Under the pieces are notes generated by a model that worked only from the letters and a program-made list of their open reading frames with translations, made no database searches and was not told where the DNA came from. Shown piece by piece: positions 14,968 through 24,074 of a DNA stretch of 49,719 nucleotides. Within the stretch, counting starts at the first letter, position 1; each line of letters starts with the position of its first letter. The stretch is from Citrobacter freundii (GTDB lineage Bacteria > Bacteroidota > Bacteroidia > Chitinophagales > Chitinophagaceae). The position numbers were made by a program, and so were the translations under genes. The stretch is taken from assembly GCA_003243445.1 (NCBI GenBank), contig QFQQ01000046.1, positions 1-49,719 on the forward strand, read 5' to 3'.

Positions 14968-16479
14968 TTACAATTTGGAATAAATAATGTGCAAACGCAT
15001 CCGTTGAGGACTGGTCGATGGCGAAGTGATATTGCCTCCAAACAGCTTCACCCTGCCCTCTCCTACAGTCGCATTAAGTGTCACCCTTTGCGCTGAGCTG
15101 GCAGCAACACTCGATGGTTTATAGTAATCAATCACGTAGTATGGCGAGAATACGCGCAGATCATACACCAGTTCGTTCTTATTCACGATGTTCTGTACGT
15201 AACGGCTGATGTTGAACTTCCAGATATTGATCGGCTCTCCGGCAGGATTCTTTGCCTGCAGTGGCGCAACGCCAAGCGCTCCGAGCGTGGCATTACCCTG
15301 AAGATCAAACGTAAAGTCGTAAGGAATATACCGGTTAAATTGAGTCGACAATGCAGGGTCATACGCATCCAGCATCAGGAATTTCGGCGAGAAGATCGAA
15401 TCGTAAACGACATTATCCTTCACCTGCTCCATGATCAGCTCCGCGCGGTGCACTACCCTGTTGGTTAAGCCCGCCAGGCCTGGGATCTTGATCCTTGCAT
15501 AAGAACCTGGTGCGCCCTGAATGAATATTTCATTATCCGGCGTTGTTCCCCCCGCAGCAGTTTCAAGCGGAGTTCCACTGTAATCGCGGATGATATAATT
15601 GGCCGTTGCAGAGCCTGCGGCTCCATAGGAGTCATACGCCTTGAAATTGAAGTAGGATACTGTCGTATCCCTATGGTTGGGATCAGCGGCGGTGCCTTTG
15701 TTATACCTGTAATAAAACGCGAGCTTGGTGTTTGCACCGGCAAGATTGAAGCGCATCAGCGCGTTACCACCTGCATCAGCCCTCAGCGCAAAACCTTTGA
15801 ACTTGGTTTTGAAAGCGGAGTCGGTCTGGAAAATATTGTTCGCGCTTGTTGTATCGTATTTCAGGAAACGCAGCCCAAATGCGTCATTTAAACGGATACG
15901 CAACTGGTTCACCTTATTTGAATCCTGGTATGCAGAGATCGAATCATTCAATATCGCGGGAAGGAAAGTCCTTGAACCAAGCTCATTCGTATACGTCAGG
16001 TTGTTCTGACGGACGAGATAAGAAGTGTCCGCACGGAATTCATTCGACGGATCTATTTCAAAGACATGAACAGTTTGCGGAACCATTGAATCTCCCCATA
16101 CACCGGCTGATTCCAGCACAAGCACGACTGAGTCGATATAAACGCTATCCGGCAGGTTGGCAAATTTGTATGGATATGTAAGTGGTTTTAATTCCAGGAA
16201 CATTCTCGCATCTGTTTTACCGAACAGCGGATCATTGGTGATATACCCTAATACCTGCGGCGAGCTGTAGCTGCTGCGCGTTGAATCATTCGCAATGGTG
16301 AACAGTTCGTTGTATGTTTCAACATCGAGTGTTGTATCAAAAGTATTAATGTTATCTACAGGCGGGATCAGATCTCCTCCCAGTGTTGTGGCCTCATTGA
16401 TCTTTCTGCAGGAATTTAATAGAATAAGCGCGCTGGTTATAATTGCTCCAAGCGTAATTACCAGGTGTTTATGCTTCAC
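14968..16479 (-). CDS. DUF4270 family lipoprotein
   Basis: Predicted lipoprotein of 503 aa, very likely on the outer membrane or cell surface; the family is Bacteroidota-typical and its function is unknown. The signal ends in ILLNSC with lipidated Cys about residue 24, followed by RKINEATTLGGDLIPPVDN, characteristic of DUF4270. The rest is rich in beta strands with repeated VYIDSVVLVL-type segments and no catalytic motif that I can name. The start is a GTG at 16479 (GTGAAGCATAAACAC), which gives a normal positive N-region of the signal; no in-frame ATG is near. It lies 29 nt downstream of the glycogen-synthase-like gene and is probably co-transcribed with it. Confidence 0.85.
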   Translation of the reverse strand: MKHKHLVITLGAIITSALILLNSCRKINEATTLGGDLIPPVDNINTFDTTLDVETYNELFTIANDSTRSSYSSPQVLGYITNDPLFGKTDARMFLELKPLTYPYKFANLPDSVYIDSVVLVLESAGVWGDSMVPQTVHVFEIDPSNEFRADTSYLVRQNNLTYTNELGSRTFLPAILNDSISAYQDSNKVNQLRIRLNDAFGLRFLKYDTTSANNIFQTDSAFKTKFKGFALRADAGGNALMRFNLAGANTKLAFYYRYNKGTAADPNHRDTTVSYFNFKAYDSYGAAGSATANYIIRDYSGTPLETAAGGTTPDNEIFIQGAPGSYARIKIPGLAGLTNRVVHRAELIMEQVKDNVVYDSIFSPKFLMLDAYDPALSTQFNRYIPYDFTFDLQGNATLGALGVAPLQAKNPAGEPINIWKFNISRYVQNIVNKNELVYDLRVFSPYYVIDYYKPSSVAASSAQRVTLNATVGEGRVKLFGGNITSPSTSPQRMRLHIIYSKL

Positions 16480-16508
16480 AAATAAAATTTATACCGGGTT
16501 AGGAAATG

Positions 16509-17324
16509 TTACTTGCCTGCAAGATCGACATACAGTTGTAAATACTCTGTTAAATCAGACTCCTCATTGAACGGGAGCGTCTTCTTGCCTCTCACTTTTG
16601 AAAACTCTTCAACCAGTTTCTTATCAACCTTCTCTGCTCCGAATGTGATCGCATCAGCGAAAGTAGCTCCGCCACGGAACATAGCCGTGTTATTGGCTTC
16701 TTTAAACACTTCCAGGTCTTTCTCCTTCAACGACGGATGGATCAGGGCTTTTTTCATAAAGTCTGCACCCAGCTTTTCTTTGAATGTATTCTGACCGATA
16801 GTATACACAACTTTGCTGTGCGCAAATACCGGCTCTTTCTTATACACCGTTTTGAGATATGCGGGGATCAGACCTGTCATCCAGCCACTGCAATGGATGA
16901 TATCAGGAGGCCAGCCAAATTTTTTCACTGTTTCAAGTGCGCCTTTGCAGAAGAAAACAGTTCTCAGGCCATTGTCGTCAAACCACTGATCGTTTTCATC
17001 ATGAAAGATATGTTTGCGCTTGAACAGCTCTTCATTTTCCAGAAAATACACCTGCAGTCTTGCGCTGGGCAGGGAAGCTACTTTGATCTGGAGAGGCATG
17101 TCATCATTATCCACTGAAACATTGATACCTGAAAGCCGCACTACTTCATGAAGCCTGTGCCTGCGTTCATTGATGGTACCAAAGCGGGGCATGATGCAGC
17201 GTACCTCAAATCCATTATCATTCGCCTTTATGGCCAGCTTATTCACCGTCTCTGAAAACTCTGTCAACTCCAGATAGGGAGACATTTCATTGGCGATAAA
17301 TAAGATTCTCTTTTTTGCTGACAT
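16509..17324 (-). CDS. Glycogen/starch synthase-like protein, N-terminal half only
   Basis: The 271-aa protein resembles only the N-terminal Rossmann domain (GT5) of glycogen synthases: ILFIANEMSPYLELTEFSE at the start, VRCIMPRFGTINERRHRL, then PDIIHCSGWMTGLIPAYLK and ADAITFGAEKV. Full synthases are about 470 aa, with a C-terminal nucleotide-sugar domain that is absent here. The usual KxGGL glucan-binding motif near the N-terminus is replaced by LELTEFSE. It may therefore not be a functional synthase. Short homologues beside panC are, as I recall, common in Bacteroidota, suggesting a conserved separate role. The start is ATG, with a TACCTTTG element at 17363-17370. It is divergent from panC. 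Confidence 0.8.
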   Translation of the reverse strand: MSAKKRILFIANEMSPYLELTEFSETVNKLAIKANDNGFEVRCIMPRFGTINERRHRLHEVVRLSGINVSVDNDDMPLQIKVASLPSARLQVYFLENEELFKRKHIFHDENDQWFDDNGLRTVFFCKGALETVKKFGWPPDIIHCSGWMTGLIPAYLKTVYKKEPVFAHSKVVYTIGQNTFKEKLGADFMKKALIHPSLKEKDLEVFKEANNTAMFRGGATFADAITFGAEKVDKKLVEEFSKVRGKKTLPFNEESDLTEYLQLYVDLAGK

Positions 17325-17362
17325 GTTGTCCCGTTTAAGTGATCATTTTGAAAAAACGTGTG

Positions 17363-17370
17363 CAAAGGTA
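17363..17370 (-). promoter_or_regulatory. -7 promoter element TACCTTTG
   Basis: The minus strand reads TACCTTTG 38 nt upstream of the glycogen-synthase-like ATG at 17324. The position corresponding to -33 has no clear TTG. Confidence 0.55.
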
Positions 17371-17428
17371 CTGTTTTTTACAAGGAATAGCTAAGTTGCG
17401 TAGTTTTTTGATGTGAATAAGCCTGATT

Positions 17429-18280
17429 ATGATCCTATTTAAACGAGTTTCCGAGCTCCGGAACCACCTGGATAAACAACGGAAATCCGGAAAAAAAACC
17501 GGATTTGCCCCCACCATGGGCGCCCTTCATGATGGCCATATTTCCCTTTTGAACGCGTCAAAAAAGGAAAATGACGTCTCTGTAGTCAGCATTTTTGTCA
17601 ACCCAACACAGTTCAACGACCCCAAAGACTTCGCAAAATACCCGGTCACCATCGAAAAGGACATCAGCCTGCTGGAAGCAGCCGGTTGCGATATCCTGTT
17701 CCTGCCTTCCGTTGAAGAAATTTACCCGGCCGGACAAATGTTGAAAAAAAAATATGAATTAGGCTATCTGGAAGACCTTCTGGAAGGAAAATTCAGGCCC
17801 GGACACTTCCAGGGCGTATGCCAGGTGGTCCATCGCCTGCTCGAAATCGTGCTGCCTGACAATTTGTACATGGGCCAGAAAGACTATCAGCAATGCATGG
17901 TGGTAAAGAAATTACTGGAACTGACCGGGCTTGAAAAAACGATCCAACTGAAGATCGCCCCTACCCTCCGCGAACAAAGCGGCCTAGCTATGAGCAGCCG
18001 CAATATGAGGTTAAGTGAAAGTGAGCGAACCGGCGCCGTCGCGATCTTCAGCACGCTGGACCTGATCCGCAGGACCATCGCACCCGGAAACACAGAAGAA
18101 TTAAAGCAGCGGGCCGTCAACGATCTGATAAAGCAGGGCTTCAGGGTGGATTACGTGGAAATTGCCAATGCCGATACACTGGAGCCGGTGACCACCTGGG
18201 ATGGTAACACCAAACTGGTCGCGCTTGCAGCCGCTTTCCTGGGCGAAGTCAGGCTGATCGATAACCTGCTGTTGAACTAA
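17429..18280 (+). CDS. panC: Pantothenate synthetase
   Basis: ATP-dependent ligase joining pantoate and beta-alanine to give pantothenate, a CoA precursor. The 283-aa product has the adenylation loop APTMGALHDGH (about 27-37), FVNPTQFNDPKD, the substrate-binding GQKDYQQ and the KMSKS-like MSSRNMRL. Length matches the family. The start is ATG. panD follows after 158 nt on the same strand, so the pair supplies beta-alanine and ligates it; panB is 5 kb downstream in the same direction. The upstream neighbour on the other strand is the half-length glycogen synthase. Confidence 0.97.
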   Translation: MILFKRVSELRNHLDKQRKSGKKTGFAPTMGALHDGHISLLNASKKENDVSVVSIFVNPTQFNDPKDFAKYPVTIEKDISLLEAAGCDILFLPSVEEIYPAGQMLKKKYELGYLEDLLEGKFRPGHFQGVCQVVHRLLEIVLPDNLYMGQKDYQQCMVVKKLLELTGLEKTIQLKIAPTLREQSGLAMSSRNMRLSESERTGAVAIFSTLDLIRRTIAPGNTEELKQRAVNDLIKQGFRVDYVEIANADTLEPVTTWDGNTKLVALAAAFLGEVRLIDNLLLN

Positions 18281-18339
18281 GCCCCTACTTTTTCGTTTTT
18301 AAATGAACTATTTTTGAGGCTAAGAGGCAAAAAAGGGAA

Positions 18340-18405
18340 AGAGACAAAAGAGTGTTGAAGGTTGAACCTTCAAACATTACACTTTTAAACTTCAAGACCT
18401 GAACC
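18340..18405. repeat. Small palindrome between panC and panD
   Basis: The gap contains a 9-bp palindrome (TTGAAGGTT, one G, AACCTTCAA) near 18356-18374 amid purine-rich words (GAGGCAAAAAAGGGAAAGAGAC) and the matching ACACTTTTAAACTTC words. It may be a decayed member of the word-repeat class. Confidence 0.4.
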
Positions 18406-18438
18406 TGTTAGCTTCGCACTTATCTATTCTAACATTAT

Positions 18439-18783
18439 ATGCAGATCGAGACACTGAAGTCAAAAATTCACAGAGCGGTTATTACCGAGGCAAATCTTAA
18501 CTACGTTGGCAGCATCACTATTGATGAGGACCTGCTGGAAGCGGGCAATCTGATCGAAAATGAAAAAGTGCAGGTGGTGAATGTCAATAACGGAGAGCGC
18601 CTGGAGACTTATATCATCAAAGGAAAAAGAGGGTCAGGCATCTGCTGCCTGAATGGGCCCGCGGCGCGGAAAGGCATGGTTGGCGATGTGGTGGTGATCA
18701 TTTCTTATGCAACAATGGATTTCGAAGAGGCAAAAACTTTCAAACCCTGGATCGTTTTTCCAAAAGAAGGCAATAAGCTGTGA
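18439..18783 (+). CDS. panD: Aspartate 1-decarboxylase
   Basis: Pyruvoyl-dependent enzyme that decarboxylates L-aspartate to beta-alanine for pantothenate. The 114-aa proenzyme contains the self-cleavage site Gly24-Ser25 in NYVGSITID; Ser25 becomes the pyruvoyl group. Arg54, Thr57 and Tyr58 (ERLETY) match the active-site positions of the Escherichia coli enzyme. The start is ATG. panC lies upstream and the membrane protein gene 22 nt downstream, so the three are likely one transcript. Confidence 0.96.
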   Translation: MQIETLKSKIHRAVITEANLNYVGSITIDEDLLEAGNLIENEKVQVVNVNNGERLETYIIKGKRGSGICCLNGPAARKGMVGDVVVIISYATMDFEEAKTFKPWIVFPKEGNKL

Positions 18784-18805
18784 GAATAACCGACATACCC
18801 CAGCC

Positions 18806-19852
18806 ATGAATAAGAAGATCAAAACCTTACTGCAATATCTTTTCTTTTTCTGCCTTGGCTTTTTCTTCGTTTGGCTGTCTGTAAAAAACATCCATAAAGA
18901 AGATTGGGACCAGATCAAATACGCGCTTCAGCACGCAAAGTATTACCTCGGCCTGCCTGTGTTCGTCATCCTGCTGGCTGGTCATTCTATCCGGGGATTA
19001 CGGTGGCGTTTGCTGATGGAGCCACTGGGTTACACACCTAAAAAGTCAAACACTTTTTTCGCGGTAATGATCGGATACATGGTTAACCAGGGTGTACCAA
19101 GACTTGGTGAAGTACTAAAATGTACCGTATTAGCCAAATATGAAAAAGTACCTGCAGACAAGCTGATCGGCACGATCATTCTTGAACGTTTGATCGATGC
19201 GGTTACCCTGCTGATCATATTTGGCATCACACTCGCGATACAACCGGGCTTGTATTCGCAGATCGTGGACAAGATCTTCAACTCCGGCGCCAATACTGAA
19301 GAAAAGAAGGTCTCCGGTTTACTGATCCTGCTGATCGGAGGTGCAGCCATTGCACTGGCGATCGGGGCATGGATGCTGATCAAAAAGAAAACGATCAAAG
19401 ATCTCCGGGCAATTTTCAAAAGCATTGCAACGAGGGTGTGGCAGGGACTTGTGTCCATTCAGCACCTGAAAAAACGCGGACAATTCGTTATCCTGACGAT
19501 CCTGCTCTGGGGTTCTTATTTCACCGGAGGCTATATTGGTTTCCAGGCGTTGGAGCAAACACAACAATACGGAGTTAAGGAAGCATTCACCATTCTGTCT
19601 GCCGGCAGCATAGGCATGATCATTTCTCCCGGTGGTATCGGCGGCTACGCCTTCCTCATCGGCGGTACGATGATGCTCTACGGACTTCAGCAAAACATTG
19701 CCACCGCATTCGGCTGGCTGCTCTGGATCGTTCAGACCATCGTCATTCTCATTGGTGGCCTGGCGAGCTTTGCGCTGCTGCCGTGGATCAATAAGAAGAG
19801 GGAACCCGTTTCTCACCCGAACGAGTCAATGGCTGGGATCGATGGCCGATGA
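18806..19852 (+). CDS. LPG-synthase-type transmembrane protein (YbhN/AglD-like)
   Basis: The 348-aa inner-membrane protein has about eight hydrophobic segments and the family features LAGHSIRGLRWRLLM, YMVNQGVPRLGEVLKCTVLAKYEKVP, ILERLIDA and SAGSIGMIISPGGIGGYAF. This is the lysylphosphatidylglycerol synthase TM region family (PF03706), without the C-terminal aminoacyl transferase domain, so a lipid flippase or transport role is more likely than lysyl transfer. I chose the ATG at 18806 because the earlier in-frame start overlaps panD by 77 nt and adds a polar extension. The final residues (AGIDGR) are encoded within the left arm of an inverted repeat at 19840-19985. Confidence 0.85.
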   Translation: MNKKIKTLLQYLFFFCLGFFFVWLSVKNIHKEDWDQIKYALQHAKYYLGLPVFVILLAGHSIRGLRWRLLMEPLGYTPKKSNTFFAVMIGYMVNQGVPRLGEVLKCTVLAKYEKVPADKLIGTIILERLIDAVTLLIIFGITLAIQPGLYSQIVDKIFNSGANTEEKKVSGLLILLIGGAAIALAIGAWMLIKKKTIKDLRAIFKSIATRVWQGLVSIQHLKKRGQFVILTILLWGSYFTGGYIGFQALEQTQQYGVKEAFTILSAGSIGMIISPGGIGGYAFLIGGTMMLYGLQQNIATAFGWLLWIVQTIVILIGGLASFALLPWINKKREPVSHPNESMAGIDGR

Positions 19853-19985
19853 CGGATGGCTGATGGCCGAATCTTCAATTGAAAATTAATAATAAAACAG
19901 AAGCTTTACAAATATTGTAAGGCTTCTGTTTTATTATGCAGATACTAGTTTGATCCGGCCATCAGCCATCCGTCATCGGCCATCG
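19840..19985. repeat. Perfect 30-bp family B inverted repeat around a terminator
   Basis: Arms 19840-19869 and 19956-19985 are exact complements (30 of 30), built of heptads CGATGGC, CGATGAC, GGATGGC and TGATGGC. The left arm contains the stop codon of the preceding gene (19850-19852). A separate terminator hairpin (19891-19935) sits in the loop. More CGAACAT words extend the right side to about 20006. Confidence 0.85.
19891..19935. terminator. Terminator hairpin, 21-bp stem
   Basis: Arms 19891-19911 and 19915-19935 pair over 21 bp with one G-U, a 3-nt loop, and A/T-rich outer ends giving TTTTATT on either strand. It should end the panC-panD-flippase transcript. Confidence 0.85.
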
Positions 19986-20093
19986 AACATCGAACATCGA
20001 TCATCGCCCTCCCTGCCACAATTGTACAAAAACTTAACGCACAAACACCTCCTTCTTAACTAACTTTATCCAATCACTAACCGAAACTATTTC

Positions 20094-22190
20094 ATGTCTC
20101 ACGAACATACCAGGCAAAAGACGATTGTACGGGATATAAGCTGGCTCTCATTTAATGCGCGCGTATTGCAGGAGGCGGGAGACCAATCAGTGCCGCTAAG
20201 GGAGAGGATCCGCTTCCTAGGCATTTTTTCAAATAATATGGATGAGTTTTTCAGGGTGCGCGTGGCTACACTGAAAAGAATGATACAGTTGGGAAGCGCA
20301 AAGGCGAATATGCACCTGGAAAAAGATCCACAACAGATCCTGGATGATATACAAATGACAGTATTGAACCAGCAGAGTGAATTTGCCCGGATCTGGGATG
20401 ATGTACAAAAACAAATGAAGGCTCAAAAGGTCTTCCTGGTTACAGAAAACGAGCTGACCGCGGAGCAAATGGAATTTGTTCGCGATTATTATGATGCTGA
20501 AGTGAGCTCAAATGTGATCCCGTTGATGATCGAGAACATTCCGAGATTCCCCAATCTGCGCGATAAATCCATTTATCTCGGGGTGGTGATGTGGAAGAAA
20601 GACAGTGCGCTAAAAAAGAAATATGCGCTGATCGAAGTGCCAAGCCGCGTGCTGGGACGATTCGTGCAATTACCGGCCAAAGCCGGTGAGCACCGGATCA
20701 TCCTGCTGGAAGATGTGATCCGCTGCAACCTGCCGGAGATCTTTTCCTATTTTGGTTATGATCAGTATCACTCACATGTATTCAAAGTGACACGCGATGC
20801 GGAACTGGATATCGACAGCGATATTTCCACCAATATTATCCAGAAGATTGAAAAAGGATTGAAGAACCGCCGCAAGGGAAAACCGGTGCGGTTCGTATAC
20901 GATAAAGAAATGGATCCCGGGCTGCTGGAGTATCTCACGCGCAGATTGAATCTTACAAAAAGGGATAACCTGATCCCGGGCGGACGCATCCATAACTTTC
21001 GTCACTTTATGGATTTCCCTGAAGTGTTCAAGACAAACAAACAGCGCCAGAAACCATTCGATCATCCGCTGCTGACGGAACGCCGTGTGTCTGACGTAGT
21101 ACTTGAACGGGATGTGATGCTTCATCTCCCCTATCATTCATTTACACCTCTGATCGATATCATCCGCGAAGCGGCCATCGATCCGGCCGTAAGCACGATC
21201 AAGATCACCTGTTACCGCCTCGCATCTCAATCCAAAGTGATCAATGCACTGATCAACGCCGTGCGCAATGGCAAGGAAGTTGTGGTAATGCTTGAACTGC
21301 GGGCCCGTTTTGACGAAGAAGCCAATCTTGAATGGAAATCAAGACTGGAAGAAGAAGGCGCCAAAGTATTGCTGGGGATTCCAAACATGAAAGTGCATGC
21401 GAAGCTTTGCATGATCCGCAAACGGGTGAAAGATAAGAACGTGTTATACGGCTTTGTGAGCACGGGTAACCTGAATGAAAAAACAGCCAGGGTATACGGC
21501 GATCATTGCCTGCTTACGTCGAGTCCCCGGATCATGACGGACATCAGCCGTATTTTCAATTACCTGGAACATCACCGCAGCGGAGATTATCATTCGCTGC
21601 AGAATTGCCAGGCAATCATTCCGAGCCCCAATATCGTAAGGCAGGAATTGCATAAGCTGATCAATGAAGAGATCAGGATGGCTAAAAAGAAAAAGGAATC
21701 CGGCATCATCCTTAAAATGAACTCGCTTTCAGACGAAGACCTGATCGCGAAACTTTCCGAAGCAGCCCGTGCAGGCGTGCCGGTAAAGCTGATCGTAAGA
21801 GGAATTTTCTGCATGCTCACGGAAAGCAAGAAATTCAAGGAACAGGTCCAGGCGATCAGCATTGTGGACGAATACCTGGAACATGCACGTGTGTGGGTAT
21901 TTCACAACAAGGGTAAAGAGAAAGTTTATATATCTTCGGCCGACTGGATGTTGCGCAATCTTGAACATCGCATTGAAGCAACCTGCCCGATCTGGGACGA
22001 ACGGATCAAGAAGGAACTGATCGATATCCTGAAAATACAATTACAGGATAATGTGAAAGCAAGGTGGCTGAACAATGAACTGGATAATGAATATGTGAAA
22101 CCCGGCAAAACAAGAGTGCGCTCCCAGGTGGACATTTACCAGTATTTATTTAACAAAACAAAGGAAAACATTGAGACTGGCAGCCATTGA
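20094..22190 (+). CDS. ppk1: Polyphosphate kinase 1
   Basis: Membrane-associated enzyme that polymerises the ATP gamma-phosphate into inorganic polyphosphate. The 698-aa product begins with a PPK1 N domain (RDISWLSFNARVLQEA), continues through the head domain (FLGIFSNNMDEFFRVRV) and has two phospholipase-D-like C-terminal domains. The autophosphorylated His is His435 in KVHAKLCMI, the same number as in Escherichia coli. Length matches the family. The ATG follows a near-match promoter element (TAACTTTA). ppx overlaps the end by 20 nt, which suggests translational coupling of synthesis and breakdown. Confidence 0.97.
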   Translation: MSHEHTRQKTIVRDISWLSFNARVLQEAGDQSVPLRERIRFLGIFSNNMDEFFRVRVATLKRMIQLGSAKANMHLEKDPQQILDDIQMTVLNQQSEFARIWDDVQKQMKAQKVFLVTENELTAEQMEFVRDYYDAEVSSNVIPLMIENIPRFPNLRDKSIYLGVVMWKKDSALKKKYALIEVPSRVLGRFVQLPAKAGEHRIILLEDVIRCNLPEIFSYFGYDQYHSHVFKVTRDAELDIDSDISTNIIQKIEKGLKNRRKGKPVRFVYDKEMDPGLLEYLTRRLNLTKRDNLIPGGRIHNFRHFMDFPEVFKTNKQRQKPFDHPLLTERRVSDVVLERDVMLHLPYHSFTPLIDIIREAAIDPAVSTIKITCYRLASQSKVINALINAVRNGKEVVVMLELRARFDEEANLEWKSRLEEEGAKVLLGIPNMKVHAKLCMIRKRVKDKNVLYGFVSTGNLNEKTARVYGDHCLLTSSPRIMTDISRIFNYLEHHRSGDYHSLQNCQAIIPSPNIVRQELHKLINEEIRMAKKKKESGIILKMNSLSDEDLIAKLSEAARAGVPVKLIVRGIFCMLTESKKFKEQVQAISIVDEYLEHARVWVFHNKGKEKVYISSADWMLRNLEHRIEATCPIWDERIKKELIDILKIQLQDNVKARWLNNELDNEYVKPGKTRVRSQVDIYQYLFNKTKENIETGSH

Positions 22191-23070
22191 TATTGGAAGT
22201 AATGCAGCTAGATTACTGATCAGTGATGTATACCTGGATTCTCCTTACGCAAAACCTGAGTTCATCAAAACAAATCTCGTAAGGGTACCGCTGCGCCTGG
22301 GATTTGATGTATTTGACAAGGGAGAAATCTCACCCGCTCGTGCCGAAAAAGTAGTGAATACGATCAAGGCCTATAAACTGCTGATGGATGTGTATGATGT
22401 AAAGCACGTGAAAGCCTGTGCAACATCAGCCATGCGTGACGCGGCAAATGGCCAGGCGATCATAGACAGGGTAAAAGCAGAGACAGGCGTGCAGATCAGC
22501 ATCATCAGCGGACAGGAAGAAGCATCGTTCATTTATGAGAATCATGTGGCGGAAAATATGACCACTGATGAATCTTATCTCTATATCGATGTTGGTGGCG
22601 GCAGTACCGAACTCACCTTCTTCAGTGACGGCAAACTTATCTTCAAAGAATCATTCAACATAGGTACGATCCGCTTGTTAAAAAACCAGGTGACCGAAAG
22701 GCAATGGGACCTGATGAAAGAGTTCATCAAGACCCGTACAAAAGGACATCACCATGTAACAGCGATCGGTTCCGGCGGCAATATCAACAAGATCTTTTCT
22801 ATCTCAAAAAGAAAAGAAGGAAAGCCGTTGAATCTCGATCTTCTCCGGGATTACTATAAAGAATTCAGCAGCCTTTCCCTGCCGCAACGCATGAGTTTTT
22901 ACAAACTCCGTGAAGACCGCGCCGACGTGATCGTTCCCGCAATACTGATCTACATCAACGTTATGCGCTGGGCCGACGCCGAAGAGATCTTTGTTCCAAA
23001 GATCGGCCTGGCGGATGGTTTGATACAGTCGTTGTATGAGGAGATCAGGGTTTCTGTTTCGAAAGGCTGA
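22171..23070 (+). CDS. ppx: Exopolyphosphatase (Ppx/GppA family)
   Basis: Hydrolase of the ASKHA fold that removes terminal phosphate from polyphosphate, and in some relatives also acts on pppGpp. The 299-aa product begins MRLAAIDIGSNAARLLISD, with phosphate-binding loop DIGSNA, then ATSAMRDAANG, SGQEEASFIY and YIDVGGGSTEL. It lacks the C-terminal HD-like domain of the 500-aa enzymes, as is normal for short Ppx. The start is TTG at 22171, which is required because the next ATG would remove the first ATPase motif. It overlaps ppk1 by 20 nt in another frame. Confidence 0.92.
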   Translation: MRLAAIDIGSNAARLLISDVYLDSPYAKPEFIKTNLVRVPLRLGFDVFDKGEISPARAEKVVNTIKAYKLLMDVYDVKHVKACATSAMRDAANGQAIIDRVKAETGVQISIISGQEEASFIYENHVAENMTTDESYLYIDVGGGSTELTFFSDGKLIFKESFNIGTIRLLKNQVTERQWDLMKEFIKTRTKGHHHVTAIGSGGNINKIFSISKRKEGKPLNLDLLRDYYKEFSSLSLPQRMSFYKLREDRADVIVPAILIYINVMRWADAEEIFVPKIGLADGLIQSLYEEIRVSVSKG

Positions 23071-23220
23071 GAAAGGTTCCAAAGGTTCCTAAAGTTCCAG
23101 GAGTTTCAAAGGTTCAAGGAAATTTCACTGTTCAAAGCGCTGCCTGTAATTTCGAACAGCGGGGTGACAACCTCTGGAACCTCTGAAACCCCTGTAACCT
23201 CTGGAACCTTTCTGAAACCT
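23071..23220. repeat. Family F inverted repeat (GGTTCCAAA/GGTTCCAGA words) after ppx
   Basis: Left arm about 23071-23118 and right arm about 23168-23220 are 9-nt words that pair imperfectly. The core holds a smaller inverted repeat (CTGTTC facing GAACAG). It lies between ppx and panB, same direction. Confidence 0.75.
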
Positions 23221-23252
23221 TTTGCCTATTTTTACCCACCAAAAAAATCGCA

Positions 23253-24068
23253 ATGTCTATCAGCAAGGAAGCACGCAAGGTTACCACCAATACGCTACAG
23301 AAGATGAAAAATGCGGGGGAAAAGATCTCGATGATCACCGCGTATGATTATTCGTTTGCGAAAATATTTGATGCAGCAGGTATCGACATTATGCTGGTGG
23401 GAGACAGTGCGAGTAATGTAATGGCAGGTCATACCACTACCCTTCCGATCACGCTTGATCAGATGATCTATCATGCGCAAAGTGTGGTCAGAGCCCGGGA
23501 GAAAAGTCTTGTTGTGGTGGATATCCCGTTTGGTTATTATCAATCCAATTCAGAAATAGCACTTGCTTCCGCGATCCGCATTATGAAAGAAAGCGGTGGA
23601 CATACGGTCAAGCTTGAAGGCGGCGAAGAGATCATTGACTCGGTAAAAAAGATCGTGAGTGCCGGTATACCGGTGATGGGACATTTGGGGTTAACGCCAC
23701 AATCGATCAATAAATTCGGAACATACGTAGTACGTGCCACCGAAGAAGCCGAAGCTGCAAAACTTCGCAGAGACGCATTGTTATTGCAGGAAGCAGGCGC
23801 ATTTGCGGTAGTGCTGGAGAAGATCCCGGCAATGCTGGCAAAAGAGGTATCCGAAAGCTTATCTATCCCAACGATCGGTATCGGTGCAGGTAAATATTGC
23901 GATGGACAGGTGCTGGTGATGCATGATATGCTTGGCATCAACACTGAATTCAAGCCGCGTTTTCTCCGTCAATACCTGAATCTTAACGAACAGATCACCG
24001 GCGCAATACATCAGTACATCTCGGATGTGAAGAATAAAGACTTTCCGAATGATCAGGAACAGTACTAA
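23253..24068 (+). CDS. panB: 3-methyl-2-oxobutanoate hydroxymethyltransferase
   Basis: TIM-barrel enzyme that transfers a hydroxymethyl group from methylene-THF to alpha-ketoisovalerate, the first step to pantoate. The 271-aa product has MITAYDYSFAKIFDAAGID, the metal-binding LVGDSASNVMAGH (Asp51) with TLPITLDQM, VKLEGGEE and the conserved PTIGIGAGKYCDGQVLV. Length is typical. The start is ATG. A TATTTTTA element variant lies about 26 nt upstream. It belongs to the same pathway as panC and panD 5 kb upstream, but ppk1, ppx and repeats lie between, so it is probably a separate unit. Confidence 0.97.
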   Translation: MSISKEARKVTTNTLQKMKNAGEKISMITAYDYSFAKIFDAAGIDIMLVGDSASNVMAGHTTTLPITLDQMIYHAQSVVRAREKSLVVVDIPFGYYQSNSEIALASAIRIMKESGGHTVKLEGGEEIIDSVKKIVSAGIPVMGHLGLTPQSINKFGTYVVRATEEAEAAKLRRDALLLQEAGAFAVVLEKIPAMLAKEVSESLSIPTIGIGAGKYCDGQVLVMHDMLGINTEFKPRFLRQYLNLNEQITGAIHQYISDVKNKDFPNDQEQY

Positions 24069-24074
24069 AAGAGT

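Noticed and set aside
14866..14968. SAM riboswitch in the metK leader
   Set aside because: The leader from the promoter is only about 50 nt, too short, and no SAM-I-type pairing is visible.
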